Source: Ignavibacteriota bacterium
GTDB lineage: Bacteria; Bacteroidota; Ignavibacteria; UBA10030; SZUA-254
Assembly: GCA_025358305.1 (NCBI GenBank)
Contig: JANYJZ010000030.1
Location: 32,382-96,381, forward strand
Reading direction: 5' to 3'
DNA: 64,000 nt
Part shown: piece after piece, positions 43,212 through 51,994 of the stretch
How the letters are laid out: every line of letters begins with the position of its first letter
Position numbering within the stretch: the first letter of the stretch is position 1
Program-made: the position numbers and the translations under genes
The notes under the pieces: generated by a model
Database searches by the model: none
Told to the model about the DNA's origin: nothing
Seen by the model: the letters and a program-made list of their open reading frames with translations, nothing else

Positions 43212-43685
43212 TTAGTGCTTGTCGTCCTTCTTCTCTTCCATCTTTTCCTTCATTTTGCCGGCATGCTTCTTCATCTTTCCGGCCTTCTCCATCTTTTCTC
43301 CGGCCTTCTCCTTCATCTCGCCCTTCTTTTCCTTCCACTCGCCCTTCTTCTCTTTCATCTCGCCCTTCTTCTCTTTCATCTCGCCTTTATGCTCCATCAT
43401 CTCGCCCTTCTTCTCCTTGCCTTTCTTCTCCATCATCTCACCCTTCTTCTCCATCTTTTCTCCGGCCGCTTCCTTCATCTCTCCAGCCTTTTCCTTCATC
43501 TCTCCGGCCTTCTCCATCTTCTCTCCGGCCTTTTCCTTCATTTCGCCCTTCTTCTCGACGGCCTTCTTCTGCATCATGTCGCCCTTCTTTTCCATCTTGT
43601 CGGCTGCCTTGTCGGCGGTCTGAGCGAGCGCCTGCAGCGAGAAGAACGCGACGGCGATCACGAGTACGATAATGACATGTTTCAT
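43212..43685 (-). CDS. exported Lys/Glu/Met-rich repeat protein
   Basis: A 157-residue protein with a signal peptide (VIIVLVIAVAFFSLQALAQ). The rest is almost entirely short repeats built from MKEKAGEKMEKAGE and KKGEMKEKKGE units, ending DKH. The composition is Lys, Glu, Met, Gly and Ala only, so it is likely a long helix or disordered chain. A strong AGGAGGAT ribosome site precedes the ATG and a -10-like TACAAT lies upstream, which suggests abundant expression. I know no function for it. Confidence 0.75.
   Translation of the reverse strand: MKHVIIVLVIAVAFFSLQALAQTADKAADKMEKKGDMMQKKAVEKKGEMKEKAGEKMEKAGEMKEKAGEMKEAAGEKMEKKGEMMEKKGKEKKGEMMEHKGEMKEKKGEMKEKKGEWKEKKGEMKEKAGEKMEKAGKMKKHAGKMKEKMEEKKDDKH
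43230..43620 (-). repeat. tandem heptad-like coding repeats
   Basis: Imperfect tandem 18-24 bp repeats coding KxxGEMKEK-type units in the Lys/Glu/Met-rich protein. Period and order vary, which is typical of repeat expansion and contraction. Confidence 0.7.
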
Positions 43686-43824
43686 TGGTACATCCTCCTA
43701 AAAAAGTGGTTTGGTTGCAAAATTGTAATGGTAACTCTTCCGCACAAATGTAGAGAACAGCTGCCGAAGATACAACGAAAAGCGACATTAAATTTTGTTA
43801 ACCCTGAACGGCCGTAATCGCTTC

Positions 43825-44259
43825 TCAGGCTTCCGGTTCTAGGGATTTATGACCTTCTTCGTCGACCCAGACGGCCCCGTCGGCGAAGAATTCCTTCTTC
43901 CATATCGGTACCGTTTTCTTCAGCGTGTCGATGGCGAACCGGCACGCCTCGAACGCCTCTTTCCGATGGGAGGAGGAGACGGCGACGACGACGCTCGCCT
44001 CGCTGATGTCGACGCGGGTACGGCGGTGAACGATCGAAATGGCGTGGAGCCCCCACCGCGCCTTCGCTTCCTCGGCGATCTGCGTCATCATCGAGAGGGC
44101 CATCGGGACGTACGCCTCATATTCGAGGTACAGGACCTCCTTGCCGTGCGAATGGTTCCTCGTCGTACCGACGAAGAGCGCGATGCCGCCCGCACCCGGG
44201 TGTGAGACGGACCCGAGGACCTGCGGGACATCGATTGGATGGTCGACGATCTCGATCAT
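43825..44259 (-). CDS. moaE: molybdopterin synthase catalytic subunit
   Basis: A 144-residue MoaE protein: GALFVGTTRN-type segment (here GIALFVGTTRNHSHGK), YEAYVPMALSMM, IVHRRTRVDISEASVVVAV, HRKEAFEACRF and the active-site Lys in IWKKEFFADG. Together with MoaD it inserts sulfur into precursor Z. It lies 3 bp after moaD. Confidence 0.95.
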   Translation of the reverse strand: MIEIVDHPIDVPQVLGSVSHPGAGGIALFVGTTRNHSHGKEVLYLEYEAYVPMALSMMTQIAEEAKARWGLHAISIVHRRTRVDISEASVVVAVSSSHRKEAFEACRFAIDTLKKTVPIWKKEFFADGAVWVDEEGHKSLEPEA

Positions 44260-44262
44260 CGG

Positions 44263-44511
44263 CTAGCCTCCGCTCACGGGGGGAATGACAGCGACCTCGT
44301 CACCGTCGCGGAGAGCGGCGGTGCCGGCAGCGTAGGAGCGGTTGACCGCCAGGCGGAGGTGGTCCTGAAGCTCCCGGAGCGCCGGGTACCGGTCGACGAG
44401 AACCTGCATCATGAGCGACGTCGTAGCGTCGGGGGAAAGCTCGAAAACGGCCTTCTCGGTTCCCGCGAGGTCCCGGGCCCGGGCAAAGAAGATGACGGTC
44501 ACGCGAATCAT
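44263..44511 (-). CDS. moaD: molybdopterin synthase sulfur-carrier subunit
   Basis: An 82-residue ubiquitin-fold protein ending in the conserved Gly-Gly (AVIPPVSGG), the site of thiocarboxylation. VNRSYAAGTAALRDGDEVAVIPP is the family C-terminal pattern. Its start overlaps the moeA stop (ATGA). Confidence 0.93.
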   Translation of the reverse strand: MIRVTVIFFARARDLAGTEKAVFELSPDATTSLMMQVLVDRYPALRELQDHLRLAVNRSYAAGTAALRDGDEVAVIPPVSGG

Positions 44512-45734
44512 AGGAGTTCGACCTCTACCCGCGCGCCCGCCGGGAACGAGCGCCCCTCTTCGGGCAGGACGATGAGGCAGTTCGCGAGCGAAAGCGACGA
44601 GAGGACGTTCGACAGCTGCGGTCCAGTCGACCGGACGAGCGGGACACCCTTCTCCTCGCGCAGGATCCCGCGCACAAAGTGCCGCTTCCCGTCCAGCTTG
44701 ACGATCTCATGTTCGAGCATCGCAGTCAAGCGCACGCCCTCCTCGGCCGCGCGGCACCCCTGGAGCCTCCGTACGGCGGGCCGGACGAACTTCAGAAACG
44801 TCACCATCGCCGAGACGGGGTTTCCGGGGAGGCCAAAGACCGCCGTGCGTCCCTTGGTGCCAAAGAGTACCGGCATTCCGGGCCGAATGTTCACTTTCCA
44901 GAACCTGATCTCCACGCCGAGTACGCGAAGCACCTCGCCGACAAGATCGTAGGCACCGACCGAAACGCCGCCGGACGTGACAAGGATGTCGGCTTCGAGA
45001 CCCTCCCGTATCTTCGCCGTGAGGCCGTTGCGGTCGTCGCGCGCGACGCCGAGTCCGCGCACCGTGCATCCTTCCGCTTCGAGGAGCGCCGAAAGCATCG
45101 GCCCGTTGCTGTTGCGGATCATGCCCGGGGCAAGAGGAGCGTCGCCTTCCGAGAGTTCATTCCCCGTCGCGAGTACGTACGCGGCGGGCTTCCGCGAGAC
45201 GTCGAGGACGCTTCGTCCCAGTGACGCAAGGATACCTATCTCCTGGGGACGGAGGACCGTTCCGAAATGAAGGACCGTCGAACCCCTGACGATGTCCGAC
45301 CCTGCGTTCCTCACATTATGTCGGGCGGCGACGCTCCGGAGTATCCTCACCGTGCCGGGAGCGACGATCTCCGTCCATTCCTGCTGCACGACGGCGTCGC
45401 ATCCCGCGGGGATCGCTCCGCCGGTCATGATCCGAGCAGTGCTCTTCGGCTGCAGCGCAGGGCCGGGCGCGGCGCCTGCCGGGATCTCTCCGAGGACGGC
45501 GAGCGCGGCGGGCACGGACGCAACATCCTCCGATCGCACCGCATACCCGTCCATCGCGGCATTGTCGAACGAAGGGACATCCTCGAGCGCGACGATATCC
45601 TCTGCGAGGACGCGTCCGAGCGCGACGCTGAGAGATACCGGCACCGCACCGATCGGTCCGAGCGCATCCCAGATCGCCTGTCCCGCATCGAAGGCGCTGA
45701 GCATCGTCGCGGTCCCCTGGGTCTCGCCGGTCAC
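44508..45734 (-). CDS. moeA: molybdopterin molybdenumtransferase
   Basis: A 408-residue MoeA that inserts molybdate into adenylated molybdopterin. VPSFDNAAMDGYAVRSED is the family N-terminal motif, PVQ-type RIMTGGAIPAGCDAVVQQE follows, and the MogA-like domain has LVTSGGVSVGAYDLV and FGLPGNPVSAMVTF. The GTG at 45734 overlaps the previous stop (GTGA); an ATG at 45704 with an AGGGGA site upstream is an equally good start. Confidence 0.93.
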   Translation of the reverse strand: MTGETQGTATMLSAFDAGQAIWDALGPIGAVPVSLSVALGRVLAEDIVALEDVPSFDNAAMDGYAVRSEDVASVPAALAVLGEIPAGAAPGPALQPKSTARIMTGGAIPAGCDAVVQQEWTEIVAPGTVRILRSVAARHNVRNAGSDIVRGSTVLHFGTVLRPQEIGILASLGRSVLDVSRKPAAYVLATGNELSEGDAPLAPGMIRNSNGPMLSALLEAEGCTVRGLGVARDDRNGLTAKIREGLEADILVTSGGVSVGAYDLVGEVLRVLGVEIRFWKVNIRPGMPVLFGTKGRTAVFGLPGNPVSAMVTFLKFVRPAVRRLQGCRAAEEGVRLTAMLEHEIVKLDGKRHFVRGILREEKGVPLVRSTGPQLSNVLSSLSLANCLIVLPEEGRSFPAGARVEVELL

Positions 45735-47050
45735 CGGTTCGCTTCCTTCAGCAGCTTCTTCGGATCGAAGAGGATCCCGTGCTTCATGACGGTATTGATG
45801 CTTCGCGTGTTGCGGATGTCGGCGACCGGATCGGCGTCGAGGATGACGAGGTCCGCCTGGCGGCCGGCCTCGATCGTCCCGACCTTCGACGCAGCGCCGA
45901 GGTACTGGCCTCCGAACGTCGTCGCGGCGATAAGGGCTTGGTACGGCGTCAATCCCGCCTGAACCATAGATGACAGTTCGAGATGCGCTCCGATGCCGGG
46001 CAGAGCGTTCATATCCGAACCCATCACCATGACCACATAGTTCCGGAGGAGCGAGACGAGATTGTCCCGGAGAGCGGTGAGGTGAGACCGGACGAACGCG
46101 CCTTTCGGATACGCCGCCGCGATCCTGTCGGCATAGGCGGCGCTGGAGTATTCCTTCACGACCCCCGCCGGCAGGGATGCGCGAAAGCGCTTGTCCGCGA
46201 GGACGTTCTTCATGAACCCCTGCGGGTCCGCGAGAAATTCATAGGAAGTGAACGTGGTGACGTAGTAATCGTTCCGCGTGAGGAGTGTACCGGCCGTCGC
46301 CGCGTCGAGATAGTCGCTGATGACGCCGTTCGAGAGCGACATCGCGCCTGCGTCAACTGCCTCGCCCGCGTCGGCGAGCTTCGGGGCGCGGACGGACGTG
46401 AAGAGCTTCTGCTTCGACGCTTCGTCGATGAGCGCCTCCATGACCTCCTTCTTCATGCGCGGCAGCGAGTCGCGGCACCAGTCCGCGGGATCGTAGACGA
46501 TCATGATGCGCATGATCCCGGAGGCGCGGGCCTTGCGGACCGCGGCGCGGGCCTCGTCCGGGTTCGAAGGGAACCGGTTGTGCGACGAATCGGATGGGGA
46601 GCCCTCCTTCCAGCCGACTCCGTGCTCTGCCGAGAAGATCGGCGCGGTGGCGTAGATCTGCGGGGCGCGGCTCGTGTCCTCGTTCGTCCAGCGTTCCGCC
46701 TCGACGGCCTCGTCGGTCGAGGAGAACATGACATTTGCCGACGTCACCCCCCAGGCAAGCATCCGAAGGAGATCGTTCGGTGACGTGTGCTCCATATGTC
46801 CGTCGATGAGGCCGGGAATGATATACTTCCCCTTGAGGTTGAGCCGCTTCGCCCCCTCGGGGATGATCACCTCTTTCCTGGGACCGAAGCCGGTGATCCT
46901 GCCGTGCTCGACGACGATGATGGACTTCTTCTGCGGCCTGCTCGCGATGCCGTCGAAGATGACGGCCCCCTCGAGCACCATGGCGTTTTGGGCCGACACG
47001 CTTGAGACGCAAAGGAGCGCCGCGGCGACCAGAACTAGGAACGTTCTCAT
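45731..47050 (-). CDS. exported amidohydrolase homologue lacking metal ligands
   Basis: A 439-residue protein with a signal peptide (LVLVAAALLCVSSVSAQ) and an amidohydrolase fold of the imidazolonepropionase/prolidase-like group. The metal site is degraded. The usual DxHxH reads D83-G-H85-M-E87, the usual VHAH segment reads FTSVRAPKLADA, and the usual SIEHG reads SLSNG; only GSDM near residue 350 keeps the catalytic Asp. It is therefore likely non-hydrolytic or differently used. It is coupled by overlapping codons to both xdhC and moeA, although those encode cytoplasmic proteins. Confidence 0.8.
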   Translation of the reverse strand: MRTFLVLVAAALLCVSSVSAQNAMVLEGAVIFDGIASRPQKKSIIVVEHGRITGFGPRKEVIIPEGAKRLNLKGKYIIPGLIDGHMEHTSPNDLLRMLAWGVTSANVMFSSTDEAVEAERWTNEDTSRAPQIYATAPIFSAEHGVGWKEGSPSDSSHNRFPSNPDEARAAVRKARASGIMRIMIVYDPADWCRDSLPRMKKEVMEALIDEASKQKLFTSVRAPKLADAGEAVDAGAMSLSNGVISDYLDAATAGTLLTRNDYYVTTFTSYEFLADPQGFMKNVLADKRFRASLPAGVVKEYSSAAYADRIAAAYPKGAFVRSHLTALRDNLVSLLRNYVVMVMGSDMNALPGIGAHLELSSMVQAGLTPYQALIAATTFGGQYLGAASKVGTIEAGRQADLVILDADPVADIRNTRSINTVMKHGILFDPKKLLKEANR

Positions 47051-48198
47051 TTCGATGCGATGAGCTTGTGTGGTTCGAGGTCTTGAAGGAGGATCCGGAT
47101 ATCGTCGGATTTGTAATGAAGCGTCGATCGGCCGCCGCGGCGAATGTGGATGAGCTGCCCCACGATGCTTACGGCGATCTCCTCGGTGGTGACGGCCCCG
47201 ATCTCCACGCCGACCGGCGCATGGACGCGCCGGAGCGTATCGACGGAAACGCCCCGGGACCGGAGACGCTCGAAGGTGGTCAGGACCTTCCTCTTGCTGC
47301 CGATCATCCCGATGTAGCGCGCCGGGGTCCGGAGTACCTGCTCAAGCACGGATTCGTCGAACGCGTGGCCGCGCGTGACGATGACGACGAACGTCGCGTC
47401 GGTGATGCCGACCGAAGCGACCGCGTCCTGAAAATCGATGACACGGGTTTCCGCAGCGTCCGGGAATCGCTCGCGGTTCGCGTACTTCTCGCGGTCATCC
47501 GCCACCGTCACCCGGAACCCCACGCCCGCCGCGAGCGGCGCGAGCGCCTTCGAGACGTGTCCCCCGCCGTACAGGACAAGCCGTGGTGCGGCCGTCCAGG
47601 GTTCGAGGATGAGCGTACCGCCGACAACCGGGATATGGGCCGATTCCTTCTTGCGGTAGACCGATTCCACCTTCTGGGCGATCCCCGCGGGGAGCGAGGG
47701 GAAGGCGCGGAGGAGGTCTTCCGGCGGCGTCCATCGCACGGGAAGCCCGGCCGGGCCGGGATGCGTGATGGTCCGAAGCATCACCCTGCCATCCCCGTCG
47801 ATGACGGTCGCCGTGACGCAGTCGTCGCCGCGTTCATAGAGCGAACGGAGGTCCCTGTACATCGGAAGATCGGCGAGGGAGAGGGGTTCGAGAAGGACGT
47901 CGATGGTGCCGCCGCAGATGAGACCCTGGCCCGCATCGTCCTCGTTGAGCTCGTACGTCGCGACTTCCGCGGTTCCAGACGGAAGAAGACGGCGTGCTCG
48001 GTTGATGACCTCGCCTTCCATGCAGCCTCCGCCGATGGTCCCCACCGGCGACGCTCCTGCGTTCCGTAGGAGGAGCTTCGACAAGGCCGCGGCGGGAGTG
48101 GAGCCTCTCGCTGCGATGATCGTCGCGAGCATGACGCGCGGTTCAGCCGACAGCGCCGCGATGATCTCGTCGAGAAGAGGTGTGGCGGTGGCGCTCAC
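47047..48198 (-). CDS. XdhC/CoxI family protein, Mo-cofactor delivery to xanthine dehydrogenase
   Basis: A 383-residue protein of the XdhC/CoxI family, which binds Moco, promotes its sulfuration and delivers it to xanthine dehydrogenase. The N-terminal domain has ARGSTPAAALSKLLL and GTIGGGCMEGEV (the Moco-binding Cys). The C-terminal Rossmann domain has RLVLYGGGHVSKALAPLA, VTRGHAFDESVL and YIGMIGSKRK. The GTG start at 48198 overlaps the stop of the deaminase gene. Xanthine dehydrogenase itself is 10 kb away at 58-63 kb. Confidence 0.92.
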   Translation of the reverse strand: MSATATPLLDEIIAALSAEPRVMLATIIAARGSTPAAALSKLLLRNAGASPVGTIGGGCMEGEVINRARRLLPSGTAEVATYELNEDDAGQGLICGGTIDVLLEPLSLADLPMYRDLRSLYERGDDCVTATVIDGDGRVMLRTITHPGPAGLPVRWTPPEDLLRAFPSLPAGIAQKVESVYRKKESAHIPVVGGTLILEPWTAAPRLVLYGGGHVSKALAPLAAGVGFRVTVADDREKYANRERFPDAAETRVIDFQDAVASVGITDATFVVIVTRGHAFDESVLEQVLRTPARYIGMIGSKRKVLTTFERLRSRGVSVDTLRRVHAPVGVEIGAVTTEEIAVSIVGQLIHIRRGGRSTLHYKSDDIRILLQDLEPHKLIASK

Positions 48199-48629
48199 GT
48201 ACCGATATCCTCGTTCCACAATGCCGGGTACTTGCCTATGAATTCCTCCATCATGCCGGCGCACGCATCAAGGTTGAGATCGATCACTTCGACCCCCTGC
48301 CCGCGCATGAATGCCGGCGCGCCCGGGAACGTACGGGCCTCGCCGACGATGACCTTGGGGATACGGAACTGCACCACCGCGCCCGCGCAGAGGTAGCAGG
48401 GCATGAGCGTGGAGTAGAGCACCGTGCCGCGGTAGTTCCCTACACGCCCGGCGTTGATCAGACAGTCGATCTCGGCATGCTTCATCGGGTTGCCCTCCTG
48501 GACGCGGCGGTTGTGCCCGCGGCCGAGGATGACCCCGTCTCGGACGAGCACAGAACCGATGGGGATCCCCCCTTCAGAGAGGCCCACTCGCGCCTCGGCG
48601 ATGGCGTCGAGCATGAAGGGGTCGGTCAT
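48195..48629 (-). CDS. nucleoside/cytosine deaminase, yeast FCY1-like
   Basis: A 144-residue zinc deaminase of the CDA superfamily. Catalytic motifs are KHAEIDCL (HAE) and LMPCYLCAGA (PCxxC). GGIPIGSVLV, ILGRGHN, and especially the C-terminal EEFIGKYPALWNEDIG, closely resemble yeast cytosine deaminase Fcy1 as I recall it. Substrate may be cytosine, isocytosine or a related base. The start ATG 48629 gives MTDPFMLDAIAEARVGL; the upstream part of the frame is not conserved. It is coupled to xdhC, which suggests purine/pyrimidine base catabolism. Confidence 0.85.
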   Translation of the reverse strand: MTDPFMLDAIAEARVGLSEGGIPIGSVLVRDGVILGRGHNRRVQEGNPMKHAEIDCLINAGRVGNYRGTVLYSTLMPCYLCAGAVVQFRIPKVIVGEARTFPGAPAFMRGQGVEVIDLNLDACAGMMEEFIGKYPALWNEDIGT

Positions 48630-48663
48630 GCGGGACGCGCCCCCCTTGCCTGGTGGGTGCCGC

Positions 48664-51600
48664 TCACTTGAGGACGACCAACTTTCTTGTCGCGGTGTAG
48701 GCGCCCGCCTGCAGCGTATAATAGTAGATCCCGCTCGACGCATTGGCAGCGTTCCATACCGATCGGAATGTCCCGGCCGGGAGATCCTCGTCGACGATGG
48801 TGGCGACGATCTCCCCCAGGACCGAAACGACCTTCAGACGCACGTGCGACGGCGTTGCAAGGGCGTATCCGATCGTCGTAGAAGGATTGAAGGGGTTGGG
48901 ATAATTCTGCTCCAGCGCGAACGACGCCGGAGCGACGCCGCTTCCGGAGCGCCGGATGTCGATCGAGATACCCGACGCGGCGTGCGGGATCTTCACGGGG
49001 GCTCCCGGCGAGAGGTCATACGCCTTGTCGCCGGCGAGAAGGGAGACCGAGGTCTGGACGGGGCCGCTCCATCGCACGGTGAGAGGATAGGCCGCGGACG
49101 AGATCAGCAGCGGGAACACTCCCGCCTCCCCCTGGAGGAATTCCGCCGCACGCGACGAACGGAACCGGACATCGAACACGCCCGCGGGCGGTACCGGCGG
49201 GAGTTCCAACGAGGCGTCCCGGAGGTCCGCGCCGTCGTTGATGGAGAGGCGTTGTTCACTGCCGGCGGCGTCCCGGACCGAGACCCAGCCGAGCGGACGG
49301 ACGGACGGTTCCTGCACGGGAACCGGAACGGTCTGCGCGGCGAGCGACGTGCTCATGACGAGGACGCCATTCTTCCCAGCCTTCACCCAGTATCCCCGCT
49401 GGGGTTGGAGTGTCAGAGCGGTCTCGTACTGCGACGAGGAATATCCAAAGAAACCGGTCGTCAGCGTCGAGTCGGGGATCTGGACGATCGAACCGGCCGG
49501 AATGGCGAACGAAAGCGAGCCGATAAGATTCCATCCGGCGACGACCGCAACGCTGTCGAGAAGCACCGGGGAGCCGCTCATGCTGACGATCTCCGATGAA
49601 CCGAACTTCAGCCAATACCCGACGCCTTCCGGGATCGAGTCGAGGACATGGTAGCCCAGGCCGTACCCGTACGCTGAGGACGTCGCGCTCGGGTAAATGG
49701 TTCCGACGGAATGGTCGGTGACGTTCTGCGGGAGAGAGAGCATGTTCCAACCGGCCGACACGACATATTCCCCGAGGACAAAGTCGCCAAAGCGGATCCC
49801 GGATGTGTCCGTCCCGCCGACGACGGTGAACGTATCGACGCCCGACGGCGGGAACGTCTGTTGCGAACCCGTTTGCGTGCTCTCGCTCAGGACGTAGCTC
49901 CCCGGCAGGAGACCGGAGAACGAAAAAGCCCCTGCGGAGTCGGAGACCGACCGGAGCACCGGCAGCCCGGCGAGGTGGAACACACGGCCGGCGAGAGGCG
50001 GTTCGCCCGCGTCGAGCGCGCCGTTTGAGTTCAGGTCGCGGAACACCGAACCGGAGATCCGGCCCAAGCGGAGCAGGCCGAACTCCACGCCGCCGACATT
50101 TGCCATGAGGCTGTCGACCGAGACGGCGACCGCATTGCCCTGGGGGAAGGTCTTGATCCAGCCCGTCGGCGCATCGATCGCGACGCTGTAGCTTCCGACC
50201 AGGAGTCCCGAGAACGTGAAGTTCCCGAGAGAATCGGTGAGGACCGTATCGGCCGTAGCACCGGAAAGGCGCACGGTAACGCCCGCGACTCCCACCTCGC
50301 CCCAGTCCTTGGTGCTGTCATTGTTCGCGTCATGGAACACGTGTCCGTGGATGCGCGGAAATGGAAGGGCACCGAAATAATTCACGGCGGCGAGCGCGTT
50401 GAGGATCCCCCAGCCGTATTGATTGTTCGGCGAACCGGCGTTGTTCGCGGTGTTGCGCATCGCTTCTCTCACCTGGTGGGGCGTGAGGGTCGGATTGGAG
50501 GAAAGAATGAGGGCGGCGACGCCCGCGGAGAGCGGACAGGCGAATGACGTCCCGCTGAGGTTGACATAGTTGACGGTATCGGTCGCGCTGGCGAGCTTCA
50601 CCGAGACGCCCATCGCCATGATGTCCGGCTTGATCCGGGCCGGAACGTCGGTTGTCGGGCCGACGGAGCTGAACGACGCGCGCGTTCCCGCCGATGACAC
50701 TGCGCCTGCGGTGATGACATCGATGCCGTCCGCCGGAGCGATGAGCGTATTGTGGATGCCGTCCCCGGCCCCTTCGTTCCCCGCCGCATTGACGACGACG
50801 ATGCCGAGGTTCACAGCGCGGTCGGCGGCGCGCGTGATGAGCGCGGTTGTCCCGTTCATGTCCGCCGACGTGAGGCTTGTGTAGGGAGGATCAAATGTCG
50901 AATAGCCGAGGGATGTGCTCGTGACGTCGACGCCAATGCTGTCGGCCCACTCTATCGCCGCCGCCCAGTTGTCCTCTTCGATCGGGGTTTCGCTTGAATC
51001 ATTCTCCGTCCGCGCGAGAATGAAGCTCGCATGGAAGGCCGGACCGATGAGCTGCCCAGGAACATAGCCGCCGATGCACGAAAGGGTCCAGTTGCCATGG
51101 CTCCCGTACCCCGTCTCGGGCGCGTTCGGCACGACACTCTCCTTGTGGTCGACGAAATCGTGCTGGGCGATGATGTGCATGCCGTCGAATGCCCGGTGTT
51201 GTGGATTTCTGAACCCGTTGTCAAAGACGCCGATGACGACGCCCTGGCCGTAGATGCCGAGATCATGGACGGCGGGGACGTTGATCTGGGCGTTCTGCGT
51301 CAGCGACGTCCCGTAGTCGAGCGACGTGGTAGCGTTGGGGGCCTGGAGATCTTCTTCCCCCTTTGCGATGCTCGGCTGTTCGTCCCCCGGACGCGTCTTC
51401 CAGCGGTTCACGATTTCGATCTCGGTGACGAACGGGAGGCGGGAGAGAGCCTCGATCTGAGGCTTTGTCGCGACGACGCTCACGGCGTTGAACCACTTCA
51501 GCTCATGCCGGACCGAGACGACATGCGCGCGCACCGCGTCGACGTACGCTCGGCGGACGGGCAGGTCGAGCGCGTCGACGACTTCCGATGCGGCGCGGAC

Positions 51601-51828
51601 CTTGAGACGCCGCTTGATCGAGCGTTCGGAGACGAGCGAGGAGGCGCTGTACGTCTGGGATCCGTCTGCTGCGCCCTTGTCGGCGAAGGAGACGAGCACA
51701 ACGAGCCGCTCCCCCTCCCCGACCGCGGGATAGACCCTGCCGAGGAGCTTCCCGAGCCGCGCGGGCTGTCCAGCGAACAACGGGAGAGAACAACACAGGA
51801 GGAGAACCGCACATTTGAGAGTCTTCAC
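48664..51828 (-). CDS. secreted subtilisin-like (S8) protease with T9SS sorting domain
   Basis: A 1054-residue exported protease. The order is: signal peptide (ends near LPLFAGQ), an I9-like prodomain (SIKRRLKVRAASEV to VTEIEIVN), the S8 domain, two SdrD-B-like domains (HDANNDSTKDWGEVGVAGV; RDLNSNGALDAGEPPLAG), GWNLIGSL modules, and a type IX sorting domain (QNYPNPFNPSTTIGYAL to RKLVVLK). The triad is intact: D203 in GVFDNGF, H244 in GSHGNW, S428 in LSGTSFACP. It lies upstream of the deaminase-xdhC operon with a 34-bp gap. Confidence 0.92.
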   Translation of the reverse strand: MKTLKCAVLLLCCSLPLFAGQPARLGKLLGRVYPAVGEGERLVVLVSFADKGAADGSQTYSASSLVSERSIKRRLKVRAASEVVDALDLPVRRAYVDAVRAHVVSVRHELKWFNAVSVVATKPQIEALSRLPFVTEIEIVNRWKTRPGDEQPSIAKGEEDLQAPNATTSLDYGTSLTQNAQINVPAVHDLGIYGQGVVIGVFDNGFRNPQHRAFDGMHIIAQHDFVDHKESVVPNAPETGYGSHGNWTLSCIGGYVPGQLIGPAFHASFILARTENDSSETPIEEDNWAAAIEWADSIGVDVTSTSLGYSTFDPPYTSLTSADMNGTTALITRAADRAVNLGIVVVNAAGNEGAGDGIHNTLIAPADGIDVITAGAVSSAGTRASFSSVGPTTDVPARIKPDIMAMGVSVKLASATDTVNYVNLSGTSFACPLSAGVAALILSSNPTLTPHQVREAMRNTANNAGSPNNQYGWGILNALAAVNYFGALPFPRIHGHVFHDANNDSTKDWGEVGVAGVTVRLSGATADTVLTDSLGNFTFSGLLVGSYSVAIDAPTGWIKTFPQGNAVAVSVDSLMANVGGVEFGLLRLGRISGSVFRDLNSNGALDAGEPPLAGRVFHLAGLPVLRSVSDSAGAFSFSGLLPGSYVLSESTQTGSQQTFPPSGVDTFTVVGGTDTSGIRFGDFVLGEYVVSAGWNMLSLPQNVTDHSVGTIYPSATSSAYGYGLGYHVLDSIPEGVGYWLKFGSSEIVSMSGSPVLLDSVAVVAGWNLIGSLSFAIPAGSIVQIPDSTLTTGFFGYSSSQYETALTLQPQRGYWVKAGKNGVLVMSTSLAAQTVPVPVQEPSVRPLGWVSVRDAAGSEQRLSINDGADLRDASLELPPVPPAGVFDVRFRSSRAAEFLQGEAGVFPLLISSAAYPLTVRWSGPVQTSVSLLAGDKAYDLSPGAPVKIPHAASGISIDIRRSGSGVAPASFALEQNYPNPFNPSTTIGYALATPSHVRLKVVSVLGEIVATIVDEDLPAGTFRSVWNAANASSGIYYYTLQAGAYTATRKLVVLK

Positions 51829-51866
51829 TGGCGCACCTTGCTCTGTCAGAAGGAGGATACGTACTC

Positions 51867-51895
51867 AAAGTACCAAAGTTCGGCCGGAAAGTCAA
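51867..51895 (-). promoter_or_regulatory. promoter of the S8 protease gene
   Basis: Minus-strand TTGACT (51895-51890), 17-bp spacer, TACTTT (51872-51867). Divergent from the allantoinase promoter; the two -35 boxes are about 30 bp apart. Confidence 0.6.
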
Positions 51896-51924
51896 TCATC
51901 CGCCGATCGGGGATGCTCGTTCAT

Positions 51925-51953
51925 TTGTTTTTTTACCCCAAATATTCTACTAT
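51925..51953 (+). promoter_or_regulatory. promoter of the allantoinase-led urate/allantoin operon
   Basis: TTGTTT (51925-51930), 17-bp spacer, TACTAT (51948-51953). Predicted start near 51960, leaving about 35 bases to the GTG at 51995. It would drive seven tightly packed genes to 58167. Confidence 0.6.
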
Positions 51954-51994
51954 ACGTTCGATTTTCCCGTTCAACACTTTCCGGCAGAACGCCC

